A DNA stretch of 64,000 bases from Gluconobacter sp. Gdi (GTDB lineage: Bacteria > Pseudomonadota > Alphaproteobacteria > Acetobacterales > Acetobacteraceae): contig NZ_BLJQ01000002.1 in assembly GCF_014132155.1 (NCBI RefSeq), positions 248,001 through 312,000 of the forward strand, given 5' to 3'. Made by a program: the position numbers and the translations under genes. Position 1 is the first letter of the stretch. Every line of letters begins with the position of its first letter. Shown here piece after piece: positions 16,811-25,041 of this stretch. The notes beneath the pieces were generated by a model, which saw only the letters and a program-made list of their open reading frames with translations, did no database searches and had not been told where the DNA came from.

Positions 16811-18055
16811 TTGTCCACTTCCTCCGCCTCTGATGCCCCTGTAACGACCCTTTCGCCGGTCGTTCGGATTTTGATCGGCCTTATCTTCATTCTCGGACCG
16901 GTTTCGACAGATATGTATCTGCCAGCATTTCCCATGCTGGAACATGATCTGGGGCAGGGGGCGGGTTCAGCCCAGTTGACGCTGACAGCCTGGCTCGCCG
17001 GGCTCGCAATTGGGCAGTTTACACTCGGCCCACTCTGTGACCGCTATGGCCGTAAATTGCCGCTCCTGCTGGGGCTGGTGGTGTATGTCATCGCTTCCGC
17101 TCTTCTGGCGGTGGTCACGAATTTTCACCTATTCTGCATTCTACGTTTCATCGCTGCGATGGGAGGGGCAACAACGTCCGTAGCGCCACGAGCTATGGTA
17201 CGTGACGTTGCCACTGGGCCGGCTGGCGTGAAGCTGATGTCCCAGTTGATGCTCATCTTTGGTCTGGGGCCGCTTCTGGCGCCATCCATCGGGAGCTTTT
17301 TGCTCGATCTGGGCGAGTGGAGACTGATCTTCTGGGTTGGCGCAGGCTTTGGAGTGTTGCTGTTCATTGGAACGTGGTTCCTGCTGCCAGACACGTTTCC
17401 ACCAGAGAAGCGGTTTGCGCTCCCTTTTACAGGCGTGGTCGCCCGGTATTGGGGCCTGATTACAGAGCCACTGTTCTGCTCTGCTGCCATGGTCGCAAGC
17501 TTCGGCACCTTTACGATGTTTGCCTATCTTTCCAATGCACCAGCTCTTTTTGAGGGCATTCTGCATTTCTCGCCGCGCTTGTTCGCCATATTCTTTGGGT
17601 TGAACGCTGTAGGCTTTGTCTTGGGGTCACAGATCAACGCACGGATGGCGCAGCGCTTTCTGTTTACCAGAGTCATGGAATACGGAATGCTGGCTGTTCT
17701 AACCTTCACACTGCTTGGTGTGCTGGTTTGTTCGCTGGGGCTGGTTGGGCCACAAAATCCCTGGATACTCTGCATCCTGATTTTCTGTACGACGTCGTCG
17801 CTCGGATTTGTCGGGCCAAACGCTGGTGTTCTGGCCCTGACGCATCACGGGCATCAGGCAGGAGCAGCATCTGCCCTGATTGGTACACTGAACTGGACCA
17901 TCGCAGGAGGTGCAGGCGTTTTAATGGCGCTGCTACCGTCACACTGGATCGGGTCCACATCAGTGGGCATGATGATCGGAATCATGGGCTGTTGGATCAG
18001 CGACTTGTGGCGTCGTCGTCTGGATCCGAATTCCTACTTGTCCGTTCGTCACTGA
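16811..18055 (+). CDS. Bcr/CflA-family multidrug efflux MFS transporter
   Basis: This 414-residue inner-membrane protein should have 12 helices and export drugs or metabolites with the proton gradient. Helix 1 carries STDMYLPAFPML, the loop after helix 2 has GPLCDRYGRKLPLL, and SVAPRAMVRD follows helix 4; these are the Bcr/CflA signatures. The start is uncertain: TTG 16811 gives a sensible N-terminus, no in-frame ATG with a good Shine-Dalgarno precedes it, and the ATG at 16795 is out of frame. The natural substrate cannot be inferred. Confidence 0.88.
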   Translation: MSTSSASDAPVTTLSPVVRILIGLIFILGPVSTDMYLPAFPMLEHDLGQGAGSAQLTLTAWLAGLAIGQFTLGPLCDRYGRKLPLLLGLVVYVIASALLAVVTNFHLFCILRFIAAMGGATTSVAPRAMVRDVATGPAGVKLMSQLMLIFGLGPLLAPSIGSFLLDLGEWRLIFWVGAGFGVLLFIGTWFLLPDTFPPEKRFALPFTGVVARYWGLITEPLFCSAAMVASFGTFTMFAYLSNAPALFEGILHFSPRLFAIFFGLNAVGFVLGSQINARMAQRFLFTRVMEYGMLAVLTFTLLGVLVCSLGLVGPQNPWILCILIFCTTSSLGFVGPNAGVLALTHHGHQAGAASALIGTLNWTIAGGAGVLMALLPSHWIGSTSVGMMIGIMGCWISDLWRRRLDPNSYLSVRH

Positions 18056-18084
18056 AACCCTGCCTGCGAACAGCCAAGGCGTAA

Positions 18085-18109
18085 CCAAAGGCTAAAATTC
18101 AGCCTTTGG
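18085..18109. terminator. Hairpin between efflux pump and small ORF
   Basis: CCAAAGGCT and AGCCTTTGG form a perfect 9-bp stem with a 7-nt loop. On the minus strand it overlaps the stop codon of the 46-codon ORF; on the plus strand it lies 30 nt past the efflux pump stop. Neither side has a long U-tract, so it may act as a barrier to both transcripts or stabilise 3' ends. Confidence 0.5.
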
Positions 18110-18239
18110 AAGAAACGCGGTCAGCTGCAACAGTAGCGATCATCAGAGCGCCGATAACAGGCACGAATGCGACCATTGAGAACTGGGCGAGAAGATTGGT
18201 TGGCAGGCCGATCAGGTGGATCAGGGTCATGGACGTCAT
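18099..18239 (-). CDS. Small hydrophobic protein (46 aa), unknown
   Basis: ATG at 18239 on the minus strand is preceded by GGAG with a 9-nt spacer and opens a 46-codon frame ending at 18099. The product is largely hydrophobic, with one probable membrane helix (MVAFVPVIGALMIATVAA) and a short basic end (DRVSSKG). A hairpin overlaps the stop. The competing plus-strand frame (18106-18345) has no ribosome binding site and an improbable composition. I recognise no family. It could be a membrane-embedded regulator or a subunit of a larger complex. Confidence 0.55.
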   Translation of the reverse strand: MTSMTLIHLIGLPTNLLAQFSMVAFVPVIGALMIATVAADRVSSKG

Positions 18240-18517
18240 GGAAGTTTTCTCCGTTTTACTTGCCGTTGATGGCGTGGGACGGGAGAAACTCCAGAAACCA
18301 CTTTCAAAGCAACAAATGAAGATGCGGGATCAGACCTGCGTTTAACGCATAAATCCCTGCCAGAACTTTGCTGCAATTCATGAAAAGCAGTCTCCTGAGC
18401 TGAAACAGCGATTATTTCACGTTTCAGTTCAGGGATGTTCTGTTGTCGGTTCCATCGCAATTTAGGGTATCAAAATCTGATAAGCGCCATATTCGCGCAA
18501 TAAAATTGCGCAAGGTC

Positions 18518-19021
18518 TCAATTTTTCTTGGGAGACGAAAGAGAAAGCCCGTCGCGTCTTAGCCCGTGCCAACTGAGAAGTGTGTCCGCCAGAAAGAAGA
18601 AAAGAGCGCCAACGGTGCAGGCCAGAGCTATGCCGAAAAAGGCTAGCAGCCATGTGGATGTGCTTGCATCGCGCAGCGAGCCGACAAAAAGAGCCATTGC
18701 CGCGCCGCAGGTCGAGGCCCCGCCGATGGCGTTGAGCATGATGGCTGCGTCCAGAACGAAGATTCGCCGATGGAGTCTAAGCTCATGAGCGGCCAGTCGT
18801 GCCGGTGTATAGAAAGGGTCTGGCGTATCGGTATCAGAAGGCGGAGCGGCCAGTTTTTTTCGCACGTCTTCTAGGTGATCTGCCACGCGAGCAAGGCGTG
18901 TGTTGAAGACGTTGATGAGTGTTCCAATGCCCGAAAGCATGAAAACCGGCGTCAGCGCGACTTGAATCAGATGGGCGGCACTATCGACCGCATCGGGGTC
19001 ATAAGAAACAGGGAAAGGCAT
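18518..19021 (-). CDS. DUF2721-like membrane protein
   Basis: This 167-residue protein has three transmembrane segments, at about 17-37 (IQVALTPVFMLSGIGTLINV), 88-110 and 118-142, and a charged cytoplasmic stretch in between. The opening pattern, with a TPVFMLSGIGTLINVF helix followed by TRLARVADHLEDVR, is characteristic of the DUF2721 family, whose function is unknown. The open frame extends to 19078, but ATG 19021 has an upstream GAGAG and begins the conserved part. It diverges from the creatininase-like gene at 19129. Confidence 0.7.
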   Translation of the reverse strand: MPFPVSYDPDAVDSAAHLIQVALTPVFMLSGIGTLINVFNTRLARVADHLEDVRKKLAAPPSDTDTPDPFYTPARLAAHELRLHRRIFVLDAAIMLNAIGGASTCGAAMALFVGSLRDASTSTWLLAFFGIALACTVGALFFFLADTLLSWHGLRRDGLSLSSPKKN

Positions 19022-19128
19022 ACCGCTCTCTATACTGTATCTTCCGAGAGCGAAAAGACGGGGTGCTCTGGAAAACATACCCCCGGATGGAGTAGGGAAA
19101 GACGACCATTTTCAGAGATGCCTGTCTT

Positions 19129-19974
19129 ATGCCGATTTATCCCCGTCTATTGCGCTCCGCCTGTGCGATGCTTGGCCTGGGGATTGGTATGGCTCCGCTG
19201 GCATTCGGGCAGGCCGTGACGCATTGCGCGGGAACGGCGGCACAGGTTGAATTCGCCTGCCACACCTGGACGGAAATTGACCGCGCCGTCCATGGTGGGA
19301 CTGATACTATTATCATTCCCGTCGGCGGGACGGAGCAAAGCGGGCCTTACATGGCTGTCGGCAAGCATAATGTGCGGGCGCAGGTTCTGGCGGACGAAAT
19401 TGCCAGACAGGCCGGGCAGACGTTTGTGGCCCCCGTCATTGCTTATGTGCCGGAAGGTTCAATCTCCCCGCGAACCTCTCACATGCGTTTTCCGGGAACA
19501 ATTTCCGTGCCGCCTGCCGTGTTCGAAGGAATGCTGAAAGGTGCCGCTGAAAGTTTTCGTGTGCAGGGTTTCCGGAAAATCGTTTTTCTGGGAGATCATG
19601 GGGGCTATCAGGCGTCCATGGCGCATGTGGCCCAGGAGCTGAACACGCGATGGAAGGGTCAGGCAGCAGTTCTGGACCTGCGCGATTATTATGAAGTTAT
19701 TCCCCATCAGTATGCTGATGCCCTAAAAGCGCAGGGCCATGCAGCAGAAGTGGGTATGCATGCGGAACTGAGCGATACGTCCCTGATGCTGGCCGTGGAT
19801 CCGTCCCTGGTCCGTCAGGAAGCGCTTCGCGCCGCTCCAAAACCCAGTGTCACCGATGGCGTTTATGGCGGGGATCCGCGCCAGGCTACGCCCGGACTGG
19901 GACGTATCGGCACAGAGATGCAGATACGCACCGCTGTAACGGCACTTCAGTCCTTCAACAGGAGCCATCCATGA
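19129..19974 (+). CDS. Exported creatininase-family amidohydrolase-like protein
   Basis: This 281-residue protein has a signal peptide (ACAMLGLGIGMAPLAFG, cleavage near residue 29) and a creatininase fold: IIIPVGGTEQSGPY, MRFPGTISVPP, GFRKIVFLGDHGGYQ and GMHAELSDTSLML. The family hydrolyses cyclic amides with two metal ions; members include creatininase, the mycofactocin enzyme MftE and related amidases. Canonical metal-binding motifs EQHG and TD read EQSG and KH here, so chemistry or metal use may differ. Its stop overlaps the next gene's ATG (ATGA), so the two exported proteins are translationally coupled. The substrate is unknown. Confidence 0.8.
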   Translation: MPIYPRLLRSACAMLGLGIGMAPLAFGQAVTHCAGTAAQVEFACHTWTEIDRAVHGGTDTIIIPVGGTEQSGPYMAVGKHNVRAQVLADEIARQAGQTFVAPVIAYVPEGSISPRTSHMRFPGTISVPPAVFEGMLKGAAESFRVQGFRKIVFLGDHGGYQASMAHVAQELNTRWKGQAAVLDLRDYYEVIPHQYADALKAQGHAAEVGMHAELSDTSLMLAVDPSLVRQEALRAAPKPSVTDGVYGGDPRQATPGLGRIGTEMQIRTAVTALQSFNRSHP

Positions 19975-21257
19975 ATTTCAAGACCCCCCTTCTGGCGGCG
20001 CTGACGCTGCTGGGAGCCTCTGCGGCGCAGGCCCAGACCACGGCTCCTGCGGATGCAAGTGCACCGATTCCTCTGCCTCCGGCCCCGGCGGCTCCAGCAG
20101 CTCCGCCAGCTATGGTGCCTTTCTCGGCGCCAGCGCCTGCTGTTTCATCTGTTCCCGTGGCCGCTCCGGCTGCTTCAGATGCGGTGCAGACTATTCCGGG
20201 CATGCCAGCCGTTATTGATCCGCATAATATTTATAGCGAAACCACGCCGTCCCACATTTCTCCGGCGATCGCTCACGACCCGGCGCGGGTTTATGTGCCG
20301 AACCTGCGTGGAAACAGTGTCTCCGTTATTGATCCGGTGTCTTTTCAAGTTGTGGATACCTACCCCGTTGGTCGCTCCCCACAGCACGTCGTGCCATCCT
20401 GGGATCTGCGGACGCTTTGGGTGACCAACAACAGTGAGGGACGTCCGGATGGCTCTCTGACGCCGATCGATCCTGCGACCGCAAAGCCCGGCGCAAATAT
20501 TGCAGTGGACGATCCTTACAACATGTACTTCACCCCGGATGGCAAGTACGCGATCACGGTGGCTGAAGCCCACAAGCGTCTTGATTTCCGCGACCCGCAC
20601 ACGATGGAGCTTAAGGGCTCAGTCGAGACGCCGGAGTGCAAAGGCGTCAATCACGCTGACTTCTCCATTGACGGCAAGTACGCGATCTTCACCTGCGAGT
20701 TTGGCGGTTATGTTGCCAAGGTCGATACCGTGAACCTGAAGATGATCGGTATGTTGAAGCTGTCCAAGGGTGGAATGCCGCAGGATATTCTGACGGCTCC
20801 AGACGGACATAAGTTCTATGTTGCCGACATGATGGCTGACGGTGTGTTCGTCGTGGATGGTGACTCCTTTACGGAAACCGGCTTCATCCCGACGGGTATA
20901 GGCACGCATGGCCTGTATCCGAGCCGTGATGGCAAGGTCATGTATGTGGCGAACCGTGGTTCCCATCGCATCCACGGCAAGCGTGGTGGGCCGGGTGGAG
21001 TGTCCATCATCGATTTCGCGACGGACAAGGTCATCAAGACCTGGATGATTCCGGGTGGCGGCAGCCCGGATATGGGCAATGTCAGTGCAGACGGAAAGCT
21101 GCTTTGGCTGTCTGGTCGTTTTGACGATGTGGTTTATGCCATCGACACGGATACGGGTGCTGTCCGCAAGATCCCTGTTGGAGCCGAGCCGCATGGCCTG
21201 ACGGTCTGGCCGCAGCCAGGCCGTTACAGTGTGGGCCACACTGGTATTCTGCGCTAA
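19971..21257 (+). CDS. Exported YVTN/YncE-type beta-propeller protein
   Basis: This 428-residue periplasmic protein has a signal peptide (LLAALTLLGASAAQAQ), a long Ala/Pro-rich linker (residues about 23-75) and a propeller built of repeats such as RVYVPNLRGNSVSVIDP, GKYAITVAEAHKRLDFRDP, KFYVADMMADGVFVVD and KVMYVANRGSHRI. No CxxCH haem site is present. YVTN/YncE propellers usually serve as binding scaffolds, some for redox partners. The start is fixed by the 4-nt overlap with the creatininase-like gene and by the signal peptide. Coupling suggests that the two work on one substrate or form a complex, which is an inference. A strong terminator follows. Confidence 0.85.
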   Translation: MNFKTPLLAALTLLGASAAQAQTTAPADASAPIPLPPAPAAPAAPPAMVPFSAPAPAVSSVPVAAPAASDAVQTIPGMPAVIDPHNIYSETTPSHISPAIAHDPARVYVPNLRGNSVSVIDPVSFQVVDTYPVGRSPQHVVPSWDLRTLWVTNNSEGRPDGSLTPIDPATAKPGANIAVDDPYNMYFTPDGKYAITVAEAHKRLDFRDPHTMELKGSVETPECKGVNHADFSIDGKYAIFTCEFGGYVAKVDTVNLKMIGMLKLSKGGMPQDILTAPDGHKFYVADMMADGVFVVDGDSFTETGFIPTGIGTHGLYPSRDGKVMYVANRGSHRIHGKRGGPGGVSIIDFATDKVIKTWMIPGGGSPDMGNVSADGKLLWLSGRFDDVVYAIDTDTGAVRKIPVGAEPHGLTVWPQPGRYSVGHTGILR

Positions 21258-21591
21258 TCTGAAATGAGCGATGATGGAGACGTCAGTTGAGGTCTCTATT
21301 GTTGAAAGCCCGGCAGAGATGCCGGGCTTTTTTATTACGGAGATTAGGGCGTCTTTGTCTGAGCTGGCGTTTGGTCGTTGTCGTTTCTGGTTTCACTTGG
21401 CGTGATGCAGGGCGGTATAGGCGAAGTCTGTTAGTGTGGGCCAACGATGCCTCTTTGAGAGGGTGTCCCGGGAAGATGCTCTGTGTGTCGAGCGGATATG
21501 AAGCCCGTGATGTGCGCACGAATACTTGCAAGCATTTTGTTCCCAGATCCGGTAATGTCCGGAAACACATAAGAGAAAAGGTGACTCGAAG
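21258..21591. other. Intergenic region after the propeller gene
   Basis: This 334-nt stretch holds the terminator at 21305-21333. The remainder (21334-21591) shows no supported gene, RNA or repeat, and presumably contains the promoter of the small membrane protein gene at 21592. Confidence 0.5.
21305..21333 (+). terminator. Terminator after the creatininase/propeller operon
   Basis: AAAGCCCGGC and GCCGGGCTTT form a perfect 10-bp stem around AGAGAT, followed by a T run. It lies about 50 nt past the propeller stop. Confidence 0.92.
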
Positions 21592-21933
21592 ATGTTGATT
21601 GCTTCGATGTTGTGCTTCACTTTTACGGTTATTGCAGGCCTATGGCTCGGCCTTTGCGTTCTCCGGAGTAAGCGTCCGTTGAAGGCTCTGTTGCCAGTCC
21701 ATGTCGGGTTTGCCCTACTCGGCGCAGTTTTCATGATTGTCGCACTGGCGAAGGGTGACAGCCGACTTATGCTGAATGTCGCTTTAGCCGTGGCTGTTGC
21801 TGCTTTTGGCCTTCTCATGGGATGGGCAAGGCGGCGGGGCTATGTGATTGCCCCGCTCTACATGTGCCATATTCTGCTGGCAGTGATGTTTTACCTGTCT
21901 CTGGTCAGCTTCACGCTCTTCCCAAACTTCTGA
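21592..21933 (+). CDS. Hypothetical four-helix membrane protein
   Basis: This 113-residue protein is almost entirely hydrophobic, with four predicted helices (about 3-24, 34-54, 59-77 and 87-108) linked by short basic loops (RSKRPLK, WARRRGY). AAAGGTGA upstream of ATG 21592 serves as ribosome binding site. I recognise no family; size and topology resemble small conserved membrane proteins of unknown function. It converges on the MscS gene with an 18-nt gap. Confidence 0.6.
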   Translation: MLIASMLCFTFTVIAGLWLGLCVLRSKRPLKALLPVHVGFALLGAVFMIVALAKGDSRLMLNVALAVAVAAFGLLMGWARRRGYVIAPLYMCHILLAVMFYLSLVSFTLFPNF

Positions 21934-21950
21934 AACGCCTTCTGTAGGGA

Positions 21951-24386
21951 TCAGGCTTTCTCAGGTGATGGCTGAACAGGCTGTGGCCCTGTGTCATTGG
22001 CGACCTTGAACTGCATGCTGTTGCCTGGTGGCGTCGTGGTGTAGGCGGTCGGCGTGTAGAATTTGACACCTTCTTCCGCAAAGCGGTTGGTCACGATGCG
22101 GTTGAATTCGCGTTTAACCTTCCATTTCATCATGGGGGTTGTCCGGATGCTGCCAATCAGAGTGGCGCCTCCGCTGTCGCTCTGATCCACGCCCAGATCT
22201 GTGTAGTCGGACAGGATCATCGGCCCGAAAACCGGATCAGCACGCATTTCCTTGACGGCTTTTTCCATGATGGCAGAGACGCGCGGCAGGTCTTCCGACA
22301 GATCAAGCTGCTGCTTGATGACGATCTGGTTGTAGCCGCGCGCTGTGTTGGCAATGGAGGAGACGGACGAGAACGGGATGATGTGCAGATCGCCCGTAAT
22401 GTCGCGCACCTTTACAGTCCGGATTGACAGGTTTTCCACGGTTCCCGAGACGCCGCCTGTCGTAACCCAATCACCGACCTGGATTGCGTCTTCGACGAGC
22501 ATGAAGAAGCCCGTGATGAAGTCCTTCACCAGACTTTGGGAACCGAAAGCGATGGCTGCGCCAAGGATACCTGCACCGGTCAGAAGTGGCGTTACGTTAA
22601 TGCCGATCTGCGAGAGTGTCGTCACGGCAACGATGATGATGATGATGGCCAGAAGAACGGTGCGGATGATTGGCATCACCGTACGCAGGCGGGTTGCTCG
22701 GGAACGCTGGCCTGAGGTCTCGAAAGACGAGAGCTGCCGGTTCAGCATGATGTTGACCATTTCCCAGATTGCCGCAGCCACAGTCGCTGCAATCAGCATC
22801 GTCAGCGCCGTATCCATTAGGCGACGGCCAAGGGCATTCTTGATGAAGAAGCCGAAGGTTGGCAGGCCCCATGCTTCTGTGATGGCCACGAGCGTGAGGA
22901 ACAGGATGGCGCCCGTCAGAATCATACGAGCGACCGGGTAGTACCGATCAGCTCGCTTCTGAAGCTCTGGGAAGCGCTCCACAAGCTGTGGATTGACCCG
23001 AAAGAACCGGTCCTGAAGCCCATAAGCCAGAACAGCACCAAGACGGGACGCTACCAGAACGCCGATTGTGGCGCCTGTGGTCTTGAGGATCCATGTGTAT
23101 CCACCCTGTAGATGGGCTGCCCAGACAATCCAGAGCGAAATGTCCAGGAACATGGCAGGTACCCACCACAGGCGCGTGATGGCGGCTATGACCGTCCACA
23201 TGCCCGTTTTCTTACCAACGGTGCTGGGCTGCAGCGCATTGCTGACGATGTGACGGATACGCCAGATGAAAGCAGCGATCAGTACGTGTTCAACCAGAAC
23301 AACCGCACGAATCATGGCTCCTGTTCCGCGTGGTGCCAGATTGAACTGTGCGCCAAGTTCGGACAGACAAATGACAATAGCGGGCGCAGCAACCAACACG
23401 TTCCACCACCGCGTCACCATAAAGGCAGTCGGTGTGCTGGCGGGTAGAAGCCGAATGGTGGGTGACCGCGGGGTAAGACCAGTCTCGACCAGGAGGTAGA
23501 GCGTGCGTGCCCCTGCGTAAGAGTATGCGAGTGTCAGGATAACGTTCACGGTGCGCTCTGTCAGAGGCAGAACCAGCACCGACAGGCCTGCCAGAAGCAG
23601 AAAGGCGAGAACGGGCAGGGCTTTAAGCAGAAAGTGACCCGCGGCGTAAGGAATGCGGGACAGGAAACGGAGCGTCTCAACCTGACGTCTCTGGTCTTCT
23701 GCTCGGGTCTGGTTGGAATTGTTGGTGGCTTCAGTGGCTGCCGTTGTGGGCACCGGGTCTGCTTCGGGCAGGACCTGAATATTCCGGACTTCCCGCGCCT
23801 GTGCTTTGAGCGTCAGGTTCTGAAGCGGTTTGCGCAGCATTAGCGCAATGGTGCGTTCGAGCCCCAGACCGCACGCAATGACCAGCACGGCAATGCCAAA
23901 TGCATGCAGGATTGGCGCGCGTGTCTCTGCCGACAACATCTGTGATCTGAACCAGTGGCCGACCAGCCCCAGATCACTGAAGAGGTTCAGAAAGTTGTGA
24001 ACATATCCCAATGACTGCGTACGAACGCTTTTCAGGCCGTTATCAATCTCTGGTGACACGTCCGGCATGGTTGCAGCCTTGGACGCTGGGCTTGCTGCAG
24101 GCGTGTCCGTCTGTTTGACACCACGCGCCATGAGGGAGAGCGTGTGTGTGAAGCTGTCACGCTGTTTGGGGTCATTCAGAACATTCAGAAGCTGCTGGGC
24201 TTCCTGAGCCGACAGGGGAGCCGACGTGGGGCTGACTGTCGCCGCTGCGGCTTTTGCCGGTGTTGTTTCTGCCCAGCTGAAGGGTGTTGCCAGCAGGGCC
24301 GTCAGGAAAACCAGAAAGGCCATGAAGGAATGGCGTTTCTTTTGACGGGGTGTTCGTGACTGGACGGGCCGTGAAGGGGAACACAT
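21951..24386 (-). CDS. Large MscS-type mechanosensitive channel
   Basis: This roughly 811-residue inner-membrane protein has a signal peptide (FMAFLVFLTALLATPFSWA), an N-terminal periplasmic part, about ten transmembrane helices and a C-terminal MscS domain. The pore-lining region is visible in GAGILGAAIAFGSQSLVKDF, followed by the beta domain (IQVGDWVTTGGVSGTVENLS, then RTVKVRDITGDLHIIP). Such channels open on membrane tension and release osmolytes. It is much longer than E. coli MscS (286 aa) and closer to the larger YbdG/YjeP-like classes. The frame extends to 24506, but ATG 24386, preceded by AAGGA, begins just before the signal peptide. Confidence 0.88.
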   Translation of the reverse strand: MCSPSRPVQSRTPRQKKRHSFMAFLVFLTALLATPFSWAETTPAKAAAATVSPTSAPLSAQEAQQLLNVLNDPKQRDSFTHTLSLMARGVKQTDTPAASPASKAATMPDVSPEIDNGLKSVRTQSLGYVHNFLNLFSDLGLVGHWFRSQMLSAETRAPILHAFGIAVLVIACGLGLERTIALMLRKPLQNLTLKAQAREVRNIQVLPEADPVPTTAATEATNNSNQTRAEDQRRQVETLRFLSRIPYAAGHFLLKALPVLAFLLLAGLSVLVLPLTERTVNVILTLAYSYAGARTLYLLVETGLTPRSPTIRLLPASTPTAFMVTRWWNVLVAAPAIVICLSELGAQFNLAPRGTGAMIRAVVLVEHVLIAAFIWRIRHIVSNALQPSTVGKKTGMWTVIAAITRLWWVPAMFLDISLWIVWAAHLQGGYTWILKTTGATIGVLVASRLGAVLAYGLQDRFFRVNPQLVERFPELQKRADRYYPVARMILTGAILFLTLVAITEAWGLPTFGFFIKNALGRRLMDTALTMLIAATVAAAIWEMVNIMLNRQLSSFETSGQRSRATRLRTVMPIIRTVLLAIIIIIVAVTTLSQIGINVTPLLTGAGILGAAIAFGSQSLVKDFITGFFMLVEDAIQVGDWVTTGGVSGTVENLSIRTVKVRDITGDLHIIPFSSVSSIANTARGYNQIVIKQQLDLSEDLPRVSAIMEKAVKEMRADPVFGPMILSDYTDLGVDQSDSGGATLIGSIRTTPMMKWKVKREFNRIVTNRFAEEGVKFYTPTAYTTTPPGNSMQFKVANDTGPQPVQPSPEKA

Positions 24387-24517
24387 CGTTCTGAAATGTC
24401 CTTGATATGCCTTGAAACTGGAGCATGTCCGCGCAAGGTGAGGTCTGTTCTGGCCGGGAAGGCCCTTTTCAAGCAGGAGTGCCACAGGATGAGGTCCCCT
24501 GTCCAAAATGTGATGCG

Positions 24518-24934
24518 TTATTCTGCAGCTTCCATCAGAGTGTCTGAGGCTGCTGCACGGCTTTCATTGGCCTCTAGCGCTTCCAGCGCATCTGCATGAT
24601 CGATCCCCCACAAGTAGAGCTGTTCAATGGGCTCGACGAAGACTTTCCCGAGGGACGTCAGGCTGTATTCCACATTGGGGGGCATGATCTGATGGATCTC
24701 GCGACAGACGAGTCCCTTGTCTTCGAGCTCCCTTAATGTCTGGGTCATCATTTTTTTTGAAAGACCAGGGATGCTTCGCTGAAGGCGACCGGGGCGGGAG
24801 CTTCCTTCCAGAAGGTGGAGCGTATGGAGGATCATGGTCGTCCATTTTCCACTGAAAAGTCTTAGAACCCGGCGCGGCGCACAGTCTTCGTCAAAGGGAG
24901 CCTGGCGATAGCGGGCCGGAAGGGAGGTTGTCAT
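24518..24934 (-). CDS. HxlR-family transcriptional regulator
   Basis: This 138-residue winged-helix protein carries the HxlR hallmarks: DEDCAPRRVLRLFSGKW near the N-terminus, then SIPGLSKKMMTQTLRELEDKG (recognition region) and VEYSLTSLG. The cysteine in DEDCAP sits where redox- or aldehyde-sensing HxlR members (HypR, YodB, QorR) have their reactive thiol, so a similar trigger is possible. ATG 24934 follows AAAGG; the longer frame to 24964 is less likely. It diverges from the reductase gene at 25042, its probable target, with a palindrome between them. Confidence 0.87.
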   Translation of the reverse strand: MTTSLPARYRQAPFDEDCAPRRVLRLFSGKWTTMILHTLHLLEGSSRPGRLQRSIPGLSKKMMTQTLRELEDKGLVCREIHQIMPPNVEYSLTSLGKVFVEPIEQLYLWGIDHADALEALEANESRAAASDTLMEAAE

Positions 24935-24959
24935 TCTGTGGGAACCTTTTGGTATCCAG

Positions 24960-24975
24960 GGCACAATATGGTGCC
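24960..24975. promoter_or_regulatory. Palindromic candidate operator for the HxlR protein
   Basis: GGCACAATATGGTGCC pairs at 7 of 8 positions across its dyad. It lies between the divergent hxlR-type and reductase genes, 26 nt from the former and about 66 nt from the latter, where an HxlR dimer could repress both. Confidence 0.45.
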
Positions 24976-25041
24976 GTCTGGAACTGTTGACACCAAGGGC
25001 TCAAATGGAGGGCGAACCATTTTTCGGGAAAGGAGACCCTG

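Noticed and set aside
18106-18345. 79-codon plus-strand ORF after the efflux pump
   Set aside because: No Shine-Dalgarno; the minus-strand 46-codon frame in the same place has one, plus a membrane helix.
19024-19052. 7-bp inverted repeat CGCTCTC/GAGAGCG between the DUF2721-like and creatininase-like genes
   Set aside because: Short arms with a 15-nt spacer are expected by chance, and no regulator is adjacent.
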